Positions 8,670 to 17,613 of a stretch of 64,000 nt of DNA are shown piece after piece (the first letter of the stretch is position 1; each line of letters opens with the position of its first letter). Source of the stretch: Kitasatospora sp. SolWspMP-SS2h. Its GTDB lineage: Bacteria > Actinomycetota > Actinomycetes > Streptomycetales > Streptomycetaceae. The translations under genes and the position numbers were made by a program. The DNA is taken from the NCBI RefSeq assembly GCF_003259315.1, contig NZ_QLLT01000009.1, positions 62,001 through 126,000 of the forward strand. The letters run 5' to 3'. The notes under the pieces were generated by a model. That model saw only the letters and a program-made list of their open reading frames with translations, was not told the DNA's origin and made no database searches.

Positions 8670-9813
8670 GGACGGTCCCGCCCGCCCCGAGGGCGGCCTC
8701 CCCGGGGGCGCGCCGAGCGAGGGCGGTCTCCCCGGGGGTGCGCCGGGCGGGCGCCTGACCGAGGACCGGCTCCGCGAGCGGCTGCACCGGGCCGTCGCCG
8801 CCGTCGAACCCGGACCCGGCGCGCTGCCCCGGCTGCGCGCCGCCGTACCGCGCCGCCGCGCCGTGCGCCGCCGCGCGGTGGGCGGGGCCGTGGTGCTGGC
8901 CGCCGCCATCGCCGCGCTGCCGGTGGTGAACGCCACCCAGCCGTTCAGCCTGTCCGGGGACTCCACCGGCGGGCCGGCCGCGCCCGGCCCCGGCAGCAGC
9001 CCGACCAGGACGCCCGACAGCCGGCCCGGCCACCCGCACACCACCGCCGCCCTGCCCCCCACCGGCCCGGCCGCGACCGGCCCCGGGGCCTCCGCCGACC
9101 CGTCCGCCGCCACCGGACCCGGCAGCTCGCCCGCCGCCGCACCGGCCTGCACCGGCACCGACCTCGGCCGGGCCGACGTCCAGCAGGCCGCCGCCGACCC
9201 GGTCAGCGGCAAGGTGTACGGCTGGTTCCGGCTGACCAACACCGGCACCCGCACCTGCCGGCTCCCCGGCCCCGGCACGCTCGCCCTGGGCACCGGGGCG
9301 AGCGGCGTCCGCCTGCTCGCGCACAGCGTCGGCGACCCGGCCGGCTCGCTGCCCGACCCGGCGGCGCTGCCCGCCGACGTCCTGCTCGGCGCGGGCGGCT
9401 CGTCCCTGGTGCGCTTCGCCTGGGTGCCCACCCGCTGCCCCACCGCCTCCGACTCGCCCACCGGCCCGGCCGGGCCGCCACAGCCCACCCCGGCCGCCAG
9501 CGGCGGCGCGCTGCCCGGCAGCGGCAGCGGCACCGACACCGCCGTCGCCGCCGCCGACCCGGCCCCCGGGCCGACCCAGGCCGCCGTCGCGGCCGACCCG
9601 ACCCCGACCGCCGACCCGAGTTCCGGCGCGACCGCCGGCCCCCCGCCGGCCGTCGCCTTCGCGCTCGGCTACACCCCCGACCCGATCACCGCCGCGGCGG
9701 GCCGCCCGGTCGGCACCACGCTGCCGGCGGGCTGCGGCGGCACGGTCTACTGGACCGGTCCGGAGCCCGCCCCCGGCCCCGCCGGCCAGCCCTCGCCGAG
9801 CGCCACGCCCTGA
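8662..9813 (+). CDS. Membrane-anchored anti-sigma-like protein with DUF4232-like domain
   Basis: 383 residues, coupled to the sigma gene by an 8-base overlap. A cytoplasmic N-terminal region of about 70 residues (LTEDRLRERLHRAVAAVEPGP) leads to one membrane helix (AVGGAVVLAAAIAALPVV, about 73-90). A long Pro/Thr/Gly-rich external linker follows, then a Cys-containing beta domain (ACTGTDL, GWFRLTNTGTRTCRLPG) resembling DUF4232. The N-terminal part has no recognisable zinc-type anti-sigma HxxxCxxC motif. The role as sigma partner is inferred from topology and coupling. Confidence 0.7.
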   Translation: MTEDGPARPEGGLPGGAPSEGGLPGGAPGGRLTEDRLRERLHRAVAAVEPGPGALPRLRAAVPRRRAVRRRAVGGAVVLAAAIAALPVVNATQPFSLSGDSTGGPAAPGPGSSPTRTPDSRPGHPHTTAALPPTGPAATGPGASADPSAATGPGSSPAAAPACTGTDLGRADVQQAAADPVSGKVYGWFRLTNTGTRTCRLPGPGTLALGTGASGVRLLAHSVGDPAGSLPDPAALPADVLLGAGGSSLVRFAWVPTRCPTASDSPTGPAGPPQPTPAASGGALPGSGSGTDTAVAAADPAPGPTQAAVAADPTPTADPSSGATAGPPPAVAFALGYTPDPITAAAGRPVGTTLPAGCGGTVYWTGPEPAPGPAGQPSPSATP

Positions 9814-9836
9814 GGCACCGGGACCTGAGGCGCCGG

Positions 9837-9882
9837 GGCCGTCCGGGCCGTCCGGGCCGCCCAGGTCGTCCGGGCCGTCCGG
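9837..9882. repeat. Short GGGCCGTCC tandem repeat
   Basis: Four to five degenerate 9-base GGGCCGTCC units between the convergent sigma-partner and SDR genes. Simple repeat; may act as a terminator. Confidence 0.5.
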
Positions 9883-9916
9883 TGCGCACCGGGACCGGCG
9901 CCCCGGTGCGGAGCGG

Positions 9917-10675
9917 TCACGCCTGCCGGGTGGGCAGCACCACCAGCTGGCGCAGGTTCACGTGCCGGGGGCGGCTGGCCGCGTAGGCGACCAGGTCGGC
10001 GACGTCCGCGGCGGCGAGCGTGCCGATCGCGTCGAACATCTCGCCGAGCTGGCCGTCCGGGCCCAGCCCCGGGTTGTCGATGTGGGTGCCCAGCTCGGTG
10101 TCGGTCAGCCCGGGCTCGACGTTGGTGACCCGCACGTCGCGCGGGCCGTACTCGCTGCGCAGGGCGGCCGAGAGCTGGGTCAGCGCGGCCTTGGTGGCGC
10201 CGTAGACCGCGTAGTGAGGGAAGACCACGTCCGCGCCGATCGAGGAGATGTCGACCAGGTCGGCGGTGGCCCCGGCCGCCGCGGCGGCGACCAGGTCGGG
10301 GCCGAAGGCGCGGATCATCCGCAGCGCGCCGGTCAGGTTGGTGTCGATCATGCGGGACCACTCGTCGACCCGGCCGTCGCCGATCGGGTTCGGCAGCATC
10401 ACGCCGGCCGCGTTGACCAGCAGGTCGACCCGGCCGAAGGCGTCGTGGACGAGCCGCCGCGCCGCGTCGACCGAGCCCTGGTCGGTGACGTCGGCGGCCA
10501 CCGCGAGCGCCCGCGGCCCGAGTTCGGCGGCCAGCGCGGCCAGCCGGTCGGCCCGGCGGGCCAGCAGCGCGACCCGGACGCCGTCCGCGGCCAGCTGCCG
10601 GGCGATCGCCTCGCCGATGCCGCTGGCGGCGCCGGTGACGACCGCGGTCCGACCGTTCAGTGCGGGGTAACCCAT
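9917..10675 (-). CDS. Short-chain dehydrogenase/reductase
   Basis: 252-residue NAD(P)-dependent SDR. TGAASGIGEAIA (14-25) is the Rossmann TGxxxGxG site, NAAG lies near 88, the Ser of SSIGADVV and YAVYGATKAAL (Tyr-x3-Lys) give the catalytic residues, and the family PG motif is present as EPGLTDTELG. The substrate is not predictable. ATG 10675 follows GAGGAGAG. It is divergent from the XRE regulator at 10865, which may control it. Confidence 0.9.
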   Translation of the reverse strand: MGYPALNGRTAVVTGAASGIGEAIARQLAADGVRVALLARRADRLAALAAELGPRALAVAADVTDQGSVDAARRLVHDAFGRVDLLVNAAGVMLPNPIGDGRVDEWSRMIDTNLTGALRMIRAFGPDLVAAAAAGATADLVDISSIGADVVFPHYAVYGATKAALTQLSAALRSEYGPRDVRVTNVEPGLTDTELGTHIDNPGLGPDGQLGEMFDAIGTLAAADVADLVAYAASRPRHVNLRQLVVLPTRQA

Positions 10676-10698
10676 GGGAATCGCTCTCCTCGAATCGA

Positions 10699-10745
10699 GT
10701 CCGTGCCTGCGTGCTGCGTGCTGCGTGTCTGCGTGCCTGCGTGCC
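10699..10745. repeat. TGCGTGC-type repeats in the SDR/XRE promoter region
   Basis: Six to seven near-copies of (C)TGCGTG(C) in about 47 bases between the divergent start codons. They could be low-complexity DNA or clustered half-sites for the neighbouring regulator. Confidence 0.5.
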
Positions 10746-10864
10746 GCGTCCTGCCGACGGGACGAGTCTGGTCGCGGACGGCGGGGCCACCCAGGGCGCT
10801 GTTCTTCCTGGGTCCGGGAGAACCACCTTCGCGGCGGCCGGCGCCCCGGACGTATCGTCGGGGC

Positions 10865-11704
10865 ATGAGCGAACTGGGGGAGTTCCTGCGGCAGCGCCGG
10901 GGCCGGATCCGACCGTCCGACGTCGGCCTGCCGGAGCTGGGGCGGCGCCGCCGGGTGCCGGGGCTGCGCCGCGAGGAGGTCGCGCAGCTGGCGGGGGTGA
11001 GCGTCGACTACTACGTGCGGCTCGAACAGGGCCGGGGCGGCGGCGTCTCCGCGGAGGTGCTGGACGCGGTGGCCCGGGTGCTGCGGCTGGACGGCACCGA
11101 GCGCGGCCACCTGCACGCCCTGGCGCACCCGCCGCGCGGGGCGTCCCGGCGTCCGCCCCGGCAGGTCCGGCCGGGGCTGCGGCTGGTGCTGGACGCGCTG
11201 GCGACCCCGGCGTTCGCGCTCGGCCGCTGCATGGACGTCCCGGCCTGGAACGCCCCGGCCGACGCGGTGATCGGGTTCTCCGAACTGCCGCCCGGCGAAC
11301 GCAACATGGCCCGGCACGCCTTCCTCACCGAGGCCGGTGGGCGGCTCTACCGGGACTTCGAGCGGGTCGCCGCCGAGACCGTCGCCCACCTGCGGCTGGA
11401 CGCGGCCCGGCACCCCGACGACCCCGACCTGGCCGCGCTGCTGGCCGAACTGACCGCCGGGAGCCCGCTGTTCGCCGAGCTGTGGGCCCGGCACGGCGTC
11501 CGGGAGAAGGCGTCCGGGCACAAGCTGCTGTGCCACCCGCGGGCCGGGGAGCTGGACTTCGGGTACGAGACGCTGGCCCCGCCCGGCGAGCCGGGGCTGC
11601 TGCTGGTCGTCTACACCGTCGAGCCGGGCTCGGTGACGGCCGAGCGGCTGGCGGTGCTCACCGCGGCCGTGCCGTCGGGCCCGGGCCCGGCCCTCGGCCG
11701 CTGA
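10865..11704 (+). CDS. XRE-family regulator with MmyB-like ligand domain
   Basis: 279 residues. The N-terminal helix-turn-helix includes PGLRREEVAQLAGVSVDYYVRLEQGRG (about 32-58), the pattern of the large streptomycete XRE/MmyB class. The remaining ~190 residues (from ALATPAFALGRCMDVPAWN) form the PAS-like MmyB ligand domain. These proteins usually regulate an adjacent divergent oxidoreductase, which fits the SDR gene 190 bases away. The ligand is unknown. Confidence 0.88.
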   Translation: MSELGEFLRQRRGRIRPSDVGLPELGRRRRVPGLRREEVAQLAGVSVDYYVRLEQGRGGGVSAEVLDAVARVLRLDGTERGHLHALAHPPRGASRRPPRQVRPGLRLVLDALATPAFALGRCMDVPAWNAPADAVIGFSELPPGERNMARHAFLTEAGGRLYRDFERVAAETVAHLRLDAARHPDDPDLAALLAELTAGSPLFAELWARHGVREKASGHKLLCHPRAGELDFGYETLAPPGEPGLLLVVYTVEPGSVTAERLAVLTAAVPSGPGPALGR

Positions 11705-11720
11705 CCGAGGCCGTACCGCA

Positions 11721-11795
11721 GGCCGGGCCCGTCTCGATCCGATCCGATCCGGCCGGGCCCGTCTCGATTCGATCCGATCCGGCCCGTCTCGATCC
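11721..11795. repeat. 30-bp tandem repeat after the XRE gene
   Basis: Two 30-base units (11721-11750 and 11751-11780, one mismatch) plus a 15-base partial third. Each unit holds GGGCCCGTCTCGATCC followed by GATCC pairs. It sits between convergent genes. No function assigned. Confidence 0.8.
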
Positions 11796-11849
11796 GGCCC
11801 GGCCCGGCCCGCTGACCGCGCGGCCGTCGGCGGCGCCCGCCGCGGCCGG

Positions 11850-12431
11850 TCAGATCCCGAGGGCGTGCGCGCGGGCCCGGGCCCGCTCCAGCAGGGCGTG
11901 CACCTCGGCCTGGCGGCGGCCAGGGCGGTCGTTCCACACGTCGGGGGAGGGCACGGGGCGGCCGGTGGCGTGCAGCACCTCCATCACCTGGGCGCGGGCC
12001 CGGCGCACCGTGTACGCGGTGCCGTAGCCGTGCGCCAGGACGGCGGTCTGCGCGCCCAGCAGGCAGACCCGGCCCCGGTCGTCCCAGAGCGCGCCCTGCG
12101 TCCAGCCGGCCTCGGCGAGGTAGCGGGAGGTCAGCCGCAGGTGCCCGGCGACGGTGACCTCGGCCGGGCGGGCCGGGCGGCGGGCCAGCAGGTCGAGCAG
12201 CGAGCGGCGGGGCAGCGGGTGCCCGTGGTTCCAGGGCTGCCGGACGCTGCCGTGGACGCCGGGCGGGTACGGCGCCGGGGCGGCGGGCCCGGACGGTCCG
12301 GACGGTCCGGGCAGCGGCGCGGCGGGCCCGGGCAGCCCGGCCAGGTACCGCTCGATCTCCTCGACCAGGCCCAGCTCCCGCGCGAGTTCGCGCGCGTCGA
12401 GCCGGTCGAGCGGGGGCGCGGGGACGGTCAC
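11850..12431 (-). CDS. DUF6197-like protein
   Basis: 193 residues. The C-terminal half (YLAEAGWTQGALWDDRGRVCLLGAQTAVL, later WNDRPGRRQAEVHALLERA) resembles DUF6197, small actinobacterial and phage-associated proteins of unknown function. The N-terminal ~90 residues contain a Pro/Gly-rich linker. GTG 12431 was chosen because GGAGGAG lies just upstream. It is divergent from the S9 peptidase gene; a 10-bp palindrome ACGGTACCGT at 12468-12477 lies between the two starts. Confidence 0.6.
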   Translation of the reverse strand: MTVPAPPLDRLDARELARELGLVEEIERYLAGLPGPAAPLPGPSGPSGPAAPAPYPPGVHGSVRQPWNHGHPLPRRSLLDLLARRPARPAEVTVAGHLRLTSRYLAEAGWTQGALWDDRGRVCLLGAQTAVLAHGYGTAYTVRRARAQVMEVLHATGRPVPSPDVWNDRPGRRQAEVHALLERARARAHALGI

Positions 12432-12583
12432 GGGGAGACTCCTCCGGTCGATATGTCCGTGTTTGTCACGGTACCGTTGATAGCCCGTCAGGCCCCGCAC
12501 CGCACCAGCTCCGTGTCCGAACCGATCCCCTCCGCCGCGCCGATCCGTTCCGATCACCCCCCGGCATCGGGTTGGATGAGGAC

Positions 12584-14407
12584 ATGAACGAGCAGACGAA
12601 CGTCGTTCCGGAGTGGGAGCAGCGGTTCCGGGCGGCGCGGGTCTCCCTGCCCGACTGGGCGGACGAGGCACCCGACCGGGCGCTGTACGTGTCCAACGCG
12701 ACCGGCACCTACGAGGTGTACGCGTGGGACCGCTCCACCGACGAGCACCGCCGGGTCACCGACCGGCCCAACGGCACCACCGACGCCGAACTCGCCCCCG
12801 ACGGGCAGTGGATCTGGTGGTTCGACGACACCGACGGCGACGAGTTCGGGGTCTGGCGCCGCCAGCCCTTCGCGGGCGGCCCCGACCAGGAAGCGGTCCC
12901 GGGCGTGCCCGCCGCGTACTCGGCGGGCCTGGCGCTCGGCCGCGACGGCACCGTGGTGGTCGGCACCTCCACCGACGACGAGGGCACCACCCTGTACCTG
13001 CGCCGCCCGGGCGCCGCCGAGCCCGAGGTGGTCTACCACCACGCCGAGTACGGCGGCGTCGGCGACCTCTCGCACGACAGCACCCTGCTGGCCGTCGACC
13101 ACACCGAGCACGGCGACGCGATGCACTCGGCGATCCGGGTGCTGCGCCTGGCGGACGGCGCCACCGTCGCCGAGCTCGACGAGGTCACCGGCCGGGCCGA
13201 GCCGCGCGGCGTCGCCTGCCTGGGCTTCGCGCCCGCCCCCGGCGACACCCGGCTGCTGGTCGCCCACCAGCGCACCGGCCGCTGGGAGCCGATGCTGTGG
13301 GACGTCGCGGCCGGCACCGAGACCGAGCTGCGGCTCCGCGACGAGCGGGGCCGCCCGTTCCCCGGCGACCTCTCCGCGCAGTGGCGGCCGGACGCCCGCT
13401 CGCTGCTGATCGAGCACGAGTACGAGGCCCGCTCGGAGCTGTTCTCGTACGACCTGGCGGCCGGCGAGCTGACCAGGCTGGACACCCCGCGCGGCACCGT
13501 CGCCGGGGCCACCGCCCGCCCCGACGGCACGGTGGAGTTCCTCTGGTCCTCGGCCGCCGAGCCGTCCGCGGTGCGCTCCACCTCCGGCGCGGTGGTGCTG
13601 CGGGCCCCCGGCCCGGTCCCGCCCGGCTCGGTGCCGGTCGAGGACGTCTGGGTGGACGGCCCCGGAGGCCGGGTGCACGCCCTGGTGCAGCGCCCGGCCG
13701 GGGACGGCCCGCACTCGACCGTCTTCGAGGTGCACGGCGGCCCGACCCACCACGACAGCGACTCCTTCGCCGCCGGACCCGCCGCCTGGCTCGACCACGG
13801 CTTCGCCGTCGTCCGGGTCAACTACCGCGGCTCCACCGGCTACGGGCAGGCCTGGACCGACGCCCTCACCGAGCGGGTCGGCCTGATCGAGCTGGAGGAC
13901 ATCGGCGCGGTCCGCGACTGGGCGGTCGCCTCCGGCCTGGCCGACCCGGACCGGCTGGTGCTCTCCGGCGGCTCCTGGGGCGGCTACCTCACCCTGCTCG
14001 GCCTCGGCACCCAGCCCGACCACTGGACGCTCGGCCTGGCCGCCGTCCCGGTCGCCGACTACCTCACCGCGTACGACGACGAGATGGAGGCGCTCAAGTC
14101 CCTGGACCGGACGCTGTTCGGCGGCACCCCCGAGGAGGTCCCGGAGCGCTGGCGGGCCTCCTCCCCGCTGACCTACGTCGAGCGGGTCAAGGCCCCGGTC
14201 TACCTCTCGGCCGGCCTCAACGACCCGCGCTGCCCGATCCGGCAGATCGACAACTACGTGCGGAGGCTGGAGGAGCTCGGCAAGGTCCACGAGGTGTACC
14301 GCTACGATGCCGGGCACGGTTCGCTGGTCGTCGACGAGCGGATCAAGCAGCTCCGGTTGGAGATCGACTTCGTCCGGCGCCACCTGGCGCCCGGCACCGT
14401 CCGGTGA
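12584..14407 (+). CDS. Prolyl oligopeptidase family (S9) serine peptidase
   Basis: 607 residues. The first ~350 form a beta-propeller with repeated NATGTYEVYAWD and DGQWIWWFDD blades; the rest is an alpha/beta-hydrolase. Catalytic residues read Ser464 in GGSWGGY, Asp547 in LNDPRCP and His578 in AGHGSLV. HGGP near residue 385 supplies the oxyanion region. No signal peptide, so cytoplasmic cleavage of short peptides or acyl-aminoacyl peptides is likely. ATG 12584 follows GGATGAGGAC. A small lipoprotein gene follows 31 bases downstream. Confidence 0.9.
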   Translation: MNEQTNVVPEWEQRFRAARVSLPDWADEAPDRALYVSNATGTYEVYAWDRSTDEHRRVTDRPNGTTDAELAPDGQWIWWFDDTDGDEFGVWRRQPFAGGPDQEAVPGVPAAYSAGLALGRDGTVVVGTSTDDEGTTLYLRRPGAAEPEVVYHHAEYGGVGDLSHDSTLLAVDHTEHGDAMHSAIRVLRLADGATVAELDEVTGRAEPRGVACLGFAPAPGDTRLLVAHQRTGRWEPMLWDVAAGTETELRLRDERGRPFPGDLSAQWRPDARSLLIEHEYEARSELFSYDLAAGELTRLDTPRGTVAGATARPDGTVEFLWSSAAEPSAVRSTSGAVVLRAPGPVPPGSVPVEDVWVDGPGGRVHALVQRPAGDGPHSTVFEVHGGPTHHDSDSFAAGPAAWLDHGFAVVRVNYRGSTGYGQAWTDALTERVGLIELEDIGAVRDWAVASGLADPDRLVLSGGSWGGYLTLLGLGTQPDHWTLGLAAVPVADYLTAYDDEMEALKSLDRTLFGGTPEEVPERWRASSPLTYVERVKAPVYLSAGLNDPRCPIRQIDNYVRRLEELGKVHEVYRYDAGHGSLVVDERIKQLRLEIDFVRRHLAPGTVR

Positions 14408-14438
14408 GCTGCGGCCCGGTGGACGAGGGGGACAACTG

Positions 14439-15092
14439 ATGGGTGGACGCGCCGCGCTGGCCGTCGTCGCGGTCGGCGCCGTCCTGCTGACCGCGGCCGG
14501 CTGCTCGTCGAACAGCGGGAGCCACGACTGCGTCCAGGCCGCGGGAGCCGTCGCCGCCGACACCGGGCTCACGCTCGCGGGCCCGGGCAGCGGTCACGCC
14601 GCTGCCCGCGGGCCGCTGCTCGCCGGTGCCGACACCGGCAGCGTCGTGCTTGCCAAGAGCGGTGGCGGCAGCCGCAGTTCCAAGGGCGGCTCCAGCAGCC
14701 GCGGCTCGAAGGGCTCCAAGAGCTCCGGCTCCAAGAAGACCACCGGCTCCAGCGGCTCCGGCGTCACCCACTACAGCGGCGGCGGCAGCACGGTGGTGCA
14801 CCACTACCACCACCGCACCACGGGCTCCACCCGCACCGACGACTACGTCGACGACTGCGGCAACCCGTCGCCCGCGCCGGGCATCGTGGGCGGCGACTTC
14901 CGGGACGACTGCGCCACCCCGGTCACCGGCACGCCCTCGCCCGCGCCCACCGGCACCGGGGCGGTCGCCGCGGCCCCGCCGGTGCCGTGCGGCACCCCGG
15001 GCGCGAGCGTCCCCGCGACGGGGCTGCCGACCGGGCCGCCGTCGAAGCCCCCGTCCCCGGCCGCGGCGCCGTCGCCGTCGAAGTCCCGCTGA
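14439..15092 (+). CDS. Putative lipoprotein, Ser/Gly/Lys-rich
   Basis: 217 residues starting with a signal peptide and lipobox (VGAVLLTAAGC, Cys at about 22), so it is probably exported and lipid-anchored. The middle is a low-complexity Ser/Gly/Lys tract (about 75-110), then YSGGGSTVVHHYHHR, four more cysteines in DDC-type contexts, and a Pro-rich tail. The positive tract could bind cell-wall polymers. No family recognised. Probably co-transcribed with the S9 peptidase upstream. Confidence 0.75.
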   Translation: MGGRAALAVVAVGAVLLTAAGCSSNSGSHDCVQAAGAVAADTGLTLAGPGSGHAAARGPLLAGADTGSVVLAKSGGGSRSSKGGSSSRGSKGSKSSGSKKTTGSSGSGVTHYSGGGSTVVHHYHHRTTGSTRTDDYVDDCGNPSPAPGIVGGDFRDDCATPVTGTPSPAPTGTGAVAAAPPVPCGTPGASVPATGLPTGPPSKPPSPAAAPSPSKSR

Positions 15093-15114
15093 CGGGGCGC
15101 CGACCGGCGGCGGG

Positions 15115-15897
15115 TCAGTCCAGGACCGGGTCCAGCCCGAGGGCCCGGTCCTGGGCGGCCTCCGCCTCGCGGCGCACGAGCCGGAACCACATGAACACCA
15201 CGAACCCGGCGAAGACGAACCACTCCAGGGTGTAGCCCAGGTTCTGGAACGCCCGCAGGCTCAGCCCGTCCCCGCCCTGCGGCTGCACCGTGGGCACCGC
15301 CGTCAGCCCGGCCTGGACGTCGTCCGCCGCGACCCAGCCGTCGTACACGGGGTAGGGCAGCACGTTCACCAGGGTGGCCGGGCTGATCGTGCCGAGCTGC
15401 CCGGCGGGCAGACCGCCCGCCACCGCGCCGCCGCTGCCGCTGTTCTCCGGGGCCTGCAACCGGCCGGTCACACTGACCTGCCCGCCCGGCGCCGCCGGCA
15501 CCGCCCCCGGATCGCCCGCCACCCAGCCGCGCACCACCGCCACCGCCCGGCCCCCGTCGGTGACCAGCGGCGTCAGCACGTAGGAGCCCTGCCGGCCGCC
15601 CACCGTCCGGTCCGGAACGAGCAGTTGGTGCGCGCCGTCGTACGTGCCGGTGACCCGCACCGCCCGGCCCACCGTGTCGGTGCCGACCTTCGCCGCCCCG
15701 TCCGGCAGCACCGCCGCCAGCGGCTCCACGTCCGCCCGCGCGGAGGCGGCCGCCGCCCGGTCGTTCTCCTGATAGGTCGAGACCCGGGACTCGAAGCGGT
15801 CCAGCTGCCAGGTGCCCAGCATCAGGCAGACCACGATCGCCGCCACCGCGACGACCGTGCCGACGAGCCACCGCGGGCTGAGCAGGAACCGGTACAC
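15115..15897 (-). CDS. SURF1 family protein
   Basis: 260 residues with the SURF1 layout: one membrane helix at each end (LVGTVVAVAAIVVCLMLGTWQLDRF, about 11-35, and WFVFAGFVVFMWFRL near 228) and an extracytoplasmic beta domain between. The GTWQLDR signature after the first helix is diagnostic. SURF1 proteins assist assembly of the haem-copper site of cytochrome c oxidase. It is convergent with the lipoprotein gene. Confidence 0.92.
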   Translation of the reverse strand: MYRFLLSPRWLVGTVVAVAAIVVCLMLGTWQLDRFESRVSTYQENDRAAAASARADVEPLAAVLPDGAAKVGTDTVGRAVRVTGTYDGAHQLLVPDRTVGGRQGSYVLTPLVTDGGRAVAVVRGWVAGDPGAVPAAPGGQVSVTGRLQAPENSGSGGAVAGGLPAGQLGTISPATLVNVLPYPVYDGWVAADDVQAGLTAVPTVQPQGGDGLSLRAFQNLGYTLEWFVFAGFVVFMWFRLVRREAEAAQDRALGLDPVLD

Positions 15898-15990
15898 CCC
15901 ACCACGGTAACCACTCCTGACATCTCCCCCGATCGCGGGTCACCACCACCCCTCCGCCACGACACCCCCGGAAGGGGAGCGCCGCCGCCC

Positions 15991-16080
15991 CGCCGCCGGG
16001 CACCCCGCCGCCGGGCACCCCGCCGCCGGGCACCCCGGCGCCGGACGCCCCGGCACCGGACGCCCCGGCACCGGCCCGCG
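15991..16080. repeat. 15-bp tandem repeat in the SURF1/XRE-cupin gap
   Basis: Three exact copies of CGCCGCCGGGCACCC (15991-16035) then three degraded ones. The whole 511-base gap 15898-16408 holds no gene I can support; the rest is high-GC sequence that must contain the divergent promoters. Confidence 0.8.
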
Positions 16081-16408
16081 TGCCGCCCTGCACCACGAGC
16101 GCGCTGCCCGTTGCCACAGTCTCCGCCGGGACGGCACTTCCAAGGCGTGAGAGCCGCCGCTCTGCCGCCGGACGTCCCGGCCCGGGACCGAGTGTCGGCC
16201 TTGCATCACCGCCGCGCGGCCCGCGACCGCCCAGGGCCTCGGCGCGGCCGGGCCCGGCCGCCCGGTGGCCGTGGTCCCCCCGACCCTGCCCGCCTCGGGC
16301 GACCGTCCGCCCTGTGCCCAGGCTCCCCGCCCCCACGCCGACCTGCGGCCGGTCCTCGGGCGTACCCCTCCCACCCGTCTCTCTCCAATCCGGGATATCC
16401 TCCCTGAT

Positions 16409-16984
16409 GTGAGAAACGAAGACCTCCCGGGCGAGGAGGACCACCGCCTGGCCGCCCGTCTCGCCGCCCTGCGCGCCGACCGGGGCTGGTCGTTGGACGA
16501 GCTCGCCCGGCGCAGTGGTGTCAGCCGCTCCACGCTGTCCCGGCTGGAGCGTGCCGAGCTCAGCCCCACGGCCGCCCAGCTCGGTCGGCTCTGCGCCGCG
16601 TACGGCCGTACCGTCTCCCGGCTGCTGGCGGAGGTGGAGGCCGAGCCGCCCGGTCTGCTGCGTGCCGCCGACCAGCCGCGCTGGCACGACCCGGCCACCG
16701 GGTTCGTCCGGCGTTCCGTCTCGCCGCCGCACCCGGGGCTGCGCGCCGAACTGGTCGAGGGCACCCTCCCGCCGGGCGCGGTCATCTCCTACGACGCCCC
16801 GCCCGTCCCCGGCCTGGAGCAGCACCTGTGGGTGCTGGACGGAGAGCTGCACCTGGAGTTGGACGGCACCGTGCACCACCTCGCCGCGGGTGACTGCCTC
16901 CGCTACCGCCTGCACGGCACCTCCGGTTTCCACTGCCCCGGCCCCCACCTCGTCCGCTACCTGATCGCCCTGGTGCTGCCATGA
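16409..16984 (+). CDS. XRE-cupin transcriptional regulator
   Basis: 191 residues. The N-terminal helix-turn-helix (LAALRADRGWSLDELARRSGVSRSTLSRLERAELSPT, about 14-50) is followed by a cupin domain (about 110-185, LWVLDGELHLELDG then HHLAAGDCLRYRLHG). Such proteins sense small ligands through the cupin. GTG 16409 lacks a Shine-Dalgarno sequence and may be leaderless. Its stop overlaps the GNAT start (ATGA), so the two form one unit, and the acetyltransferase is the likely effector or target. Confidence 0.9.
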   Translation: MRNEDLPGEEDHRLAARLAALRADRGWSLDELARRSGVSRSTLSRLERAELSPTAAQLGRLCAAYGRTVSRLLAEVEAEPPGLLRAADQPRWHDPATGFVRRSVSPPHPGLRAELVEGTLPPGAVISYDAPPVPGLEQHLWVLDGELHLELDGTVHHLAAGDCLRYRLHGTSGFHCPGPHLVRYLIALVLP

Positions 16985-17520
16985 CCCCGACCCCGCTGCT
17001 GCTCACCCCCGAGGCCCTGGACGCCCGCCGCGACGCCCTCGCCGACCTGCTGCTGGACGCGGTGGCCGGCGGCGCCTCGGTCGGCTTCCTGGACCGCACC
17101 GCCCGCCACGAGGCCGCCGCCTGGTGGGACGGCCTGCGTCCGTCCGTCGCCGCCGGCACCCGGCTGCTCTGGGTGGTCGAGGACGCCGCCGGGCGGGCCC
17201 TGGGCACCGTCTCGCTGATCCGCGAGGAGAAGCCGAACGGCCGCCACCGCGCCGAGATCGCCAAGCTCCTGGTCCACCGCACCGCCCGCGGCGCGGGTCT
17301 CGGCCGCCGCCTGCTGGCCCACGCCGAGCGGGCCGCCCGCGACACCGGCACCACCCTGCTCCTGCTCGACACCCAGACCGGCAGCCCCGCCGAACACCTC
17401 TACCGCACCGCCGGCTGGACCGCCTTCGGCACCGTCCCCGCCCACGCCGCCACCCCGGACGGCACGCTCGCCGACACCACCTACTACTACAAGCGCCTCG
17501 ACCGCTCCGCCGACCACTGA
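16981..17520 (+). CDS. GNAT family N-acetyltransferase
   Basis: 179 residues with the GNAT fold. The acetyl-CoA loop is visible as HRTARGAGLGRRLLAHAERAARD (100-122), with the preceding beta strand AEIAKLLV. The substrate is unknown; the LYRTAGWTAFGTVP end is typical of enzymes acting on small amines or amino acids. It overlaps the XRE-cupin regulator by 4 bases. Confidence 0.9.
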   Translation: MTPTPLLLTPEALDARRDALADLLLDAVAGGASVGFLDRTARHEAAAWWDGLRPSVAAGTRLLWVVEDAAGRALGTVSLIREEKPNGRHRAEIAKLLVHRTARGAGLGRRLLAHAERAARDTGTTLLLLDTQTGSPAEHLYRTAGWTAFGTVPAHAATPDGTLADTTYYYKRLDRSADH

Positions 17521-17552
17521 CCCGCGCCCCGGGCCCCGCGCCCGCCGCCCGA

Positions 17553-17587
17553 TGGCAGAAAAGGTGGGGTACGTGTCCTTGCTGCCA
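17553..17587. promoter_or_regulatory. Dyad upstream of GlxA-like gene
   Basis: TGGCAG and CTGCCA arms 23 bases apart, with inner AAGG/CCTT also in dyad. It ends 26 bases before the GlxA-like start and could be its own operator. Inference only. Confidence 0.35.
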
Positions 17588-17613
17588 CCGCCCCTGCCCG
17601 CCAGCATGGGGCC

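Noticed and set aside
15991..16080. CRISPR-like regular repeats
   Set aside because: Units of 15 bases are directly adjacent with no spacers; no cas gene is present.
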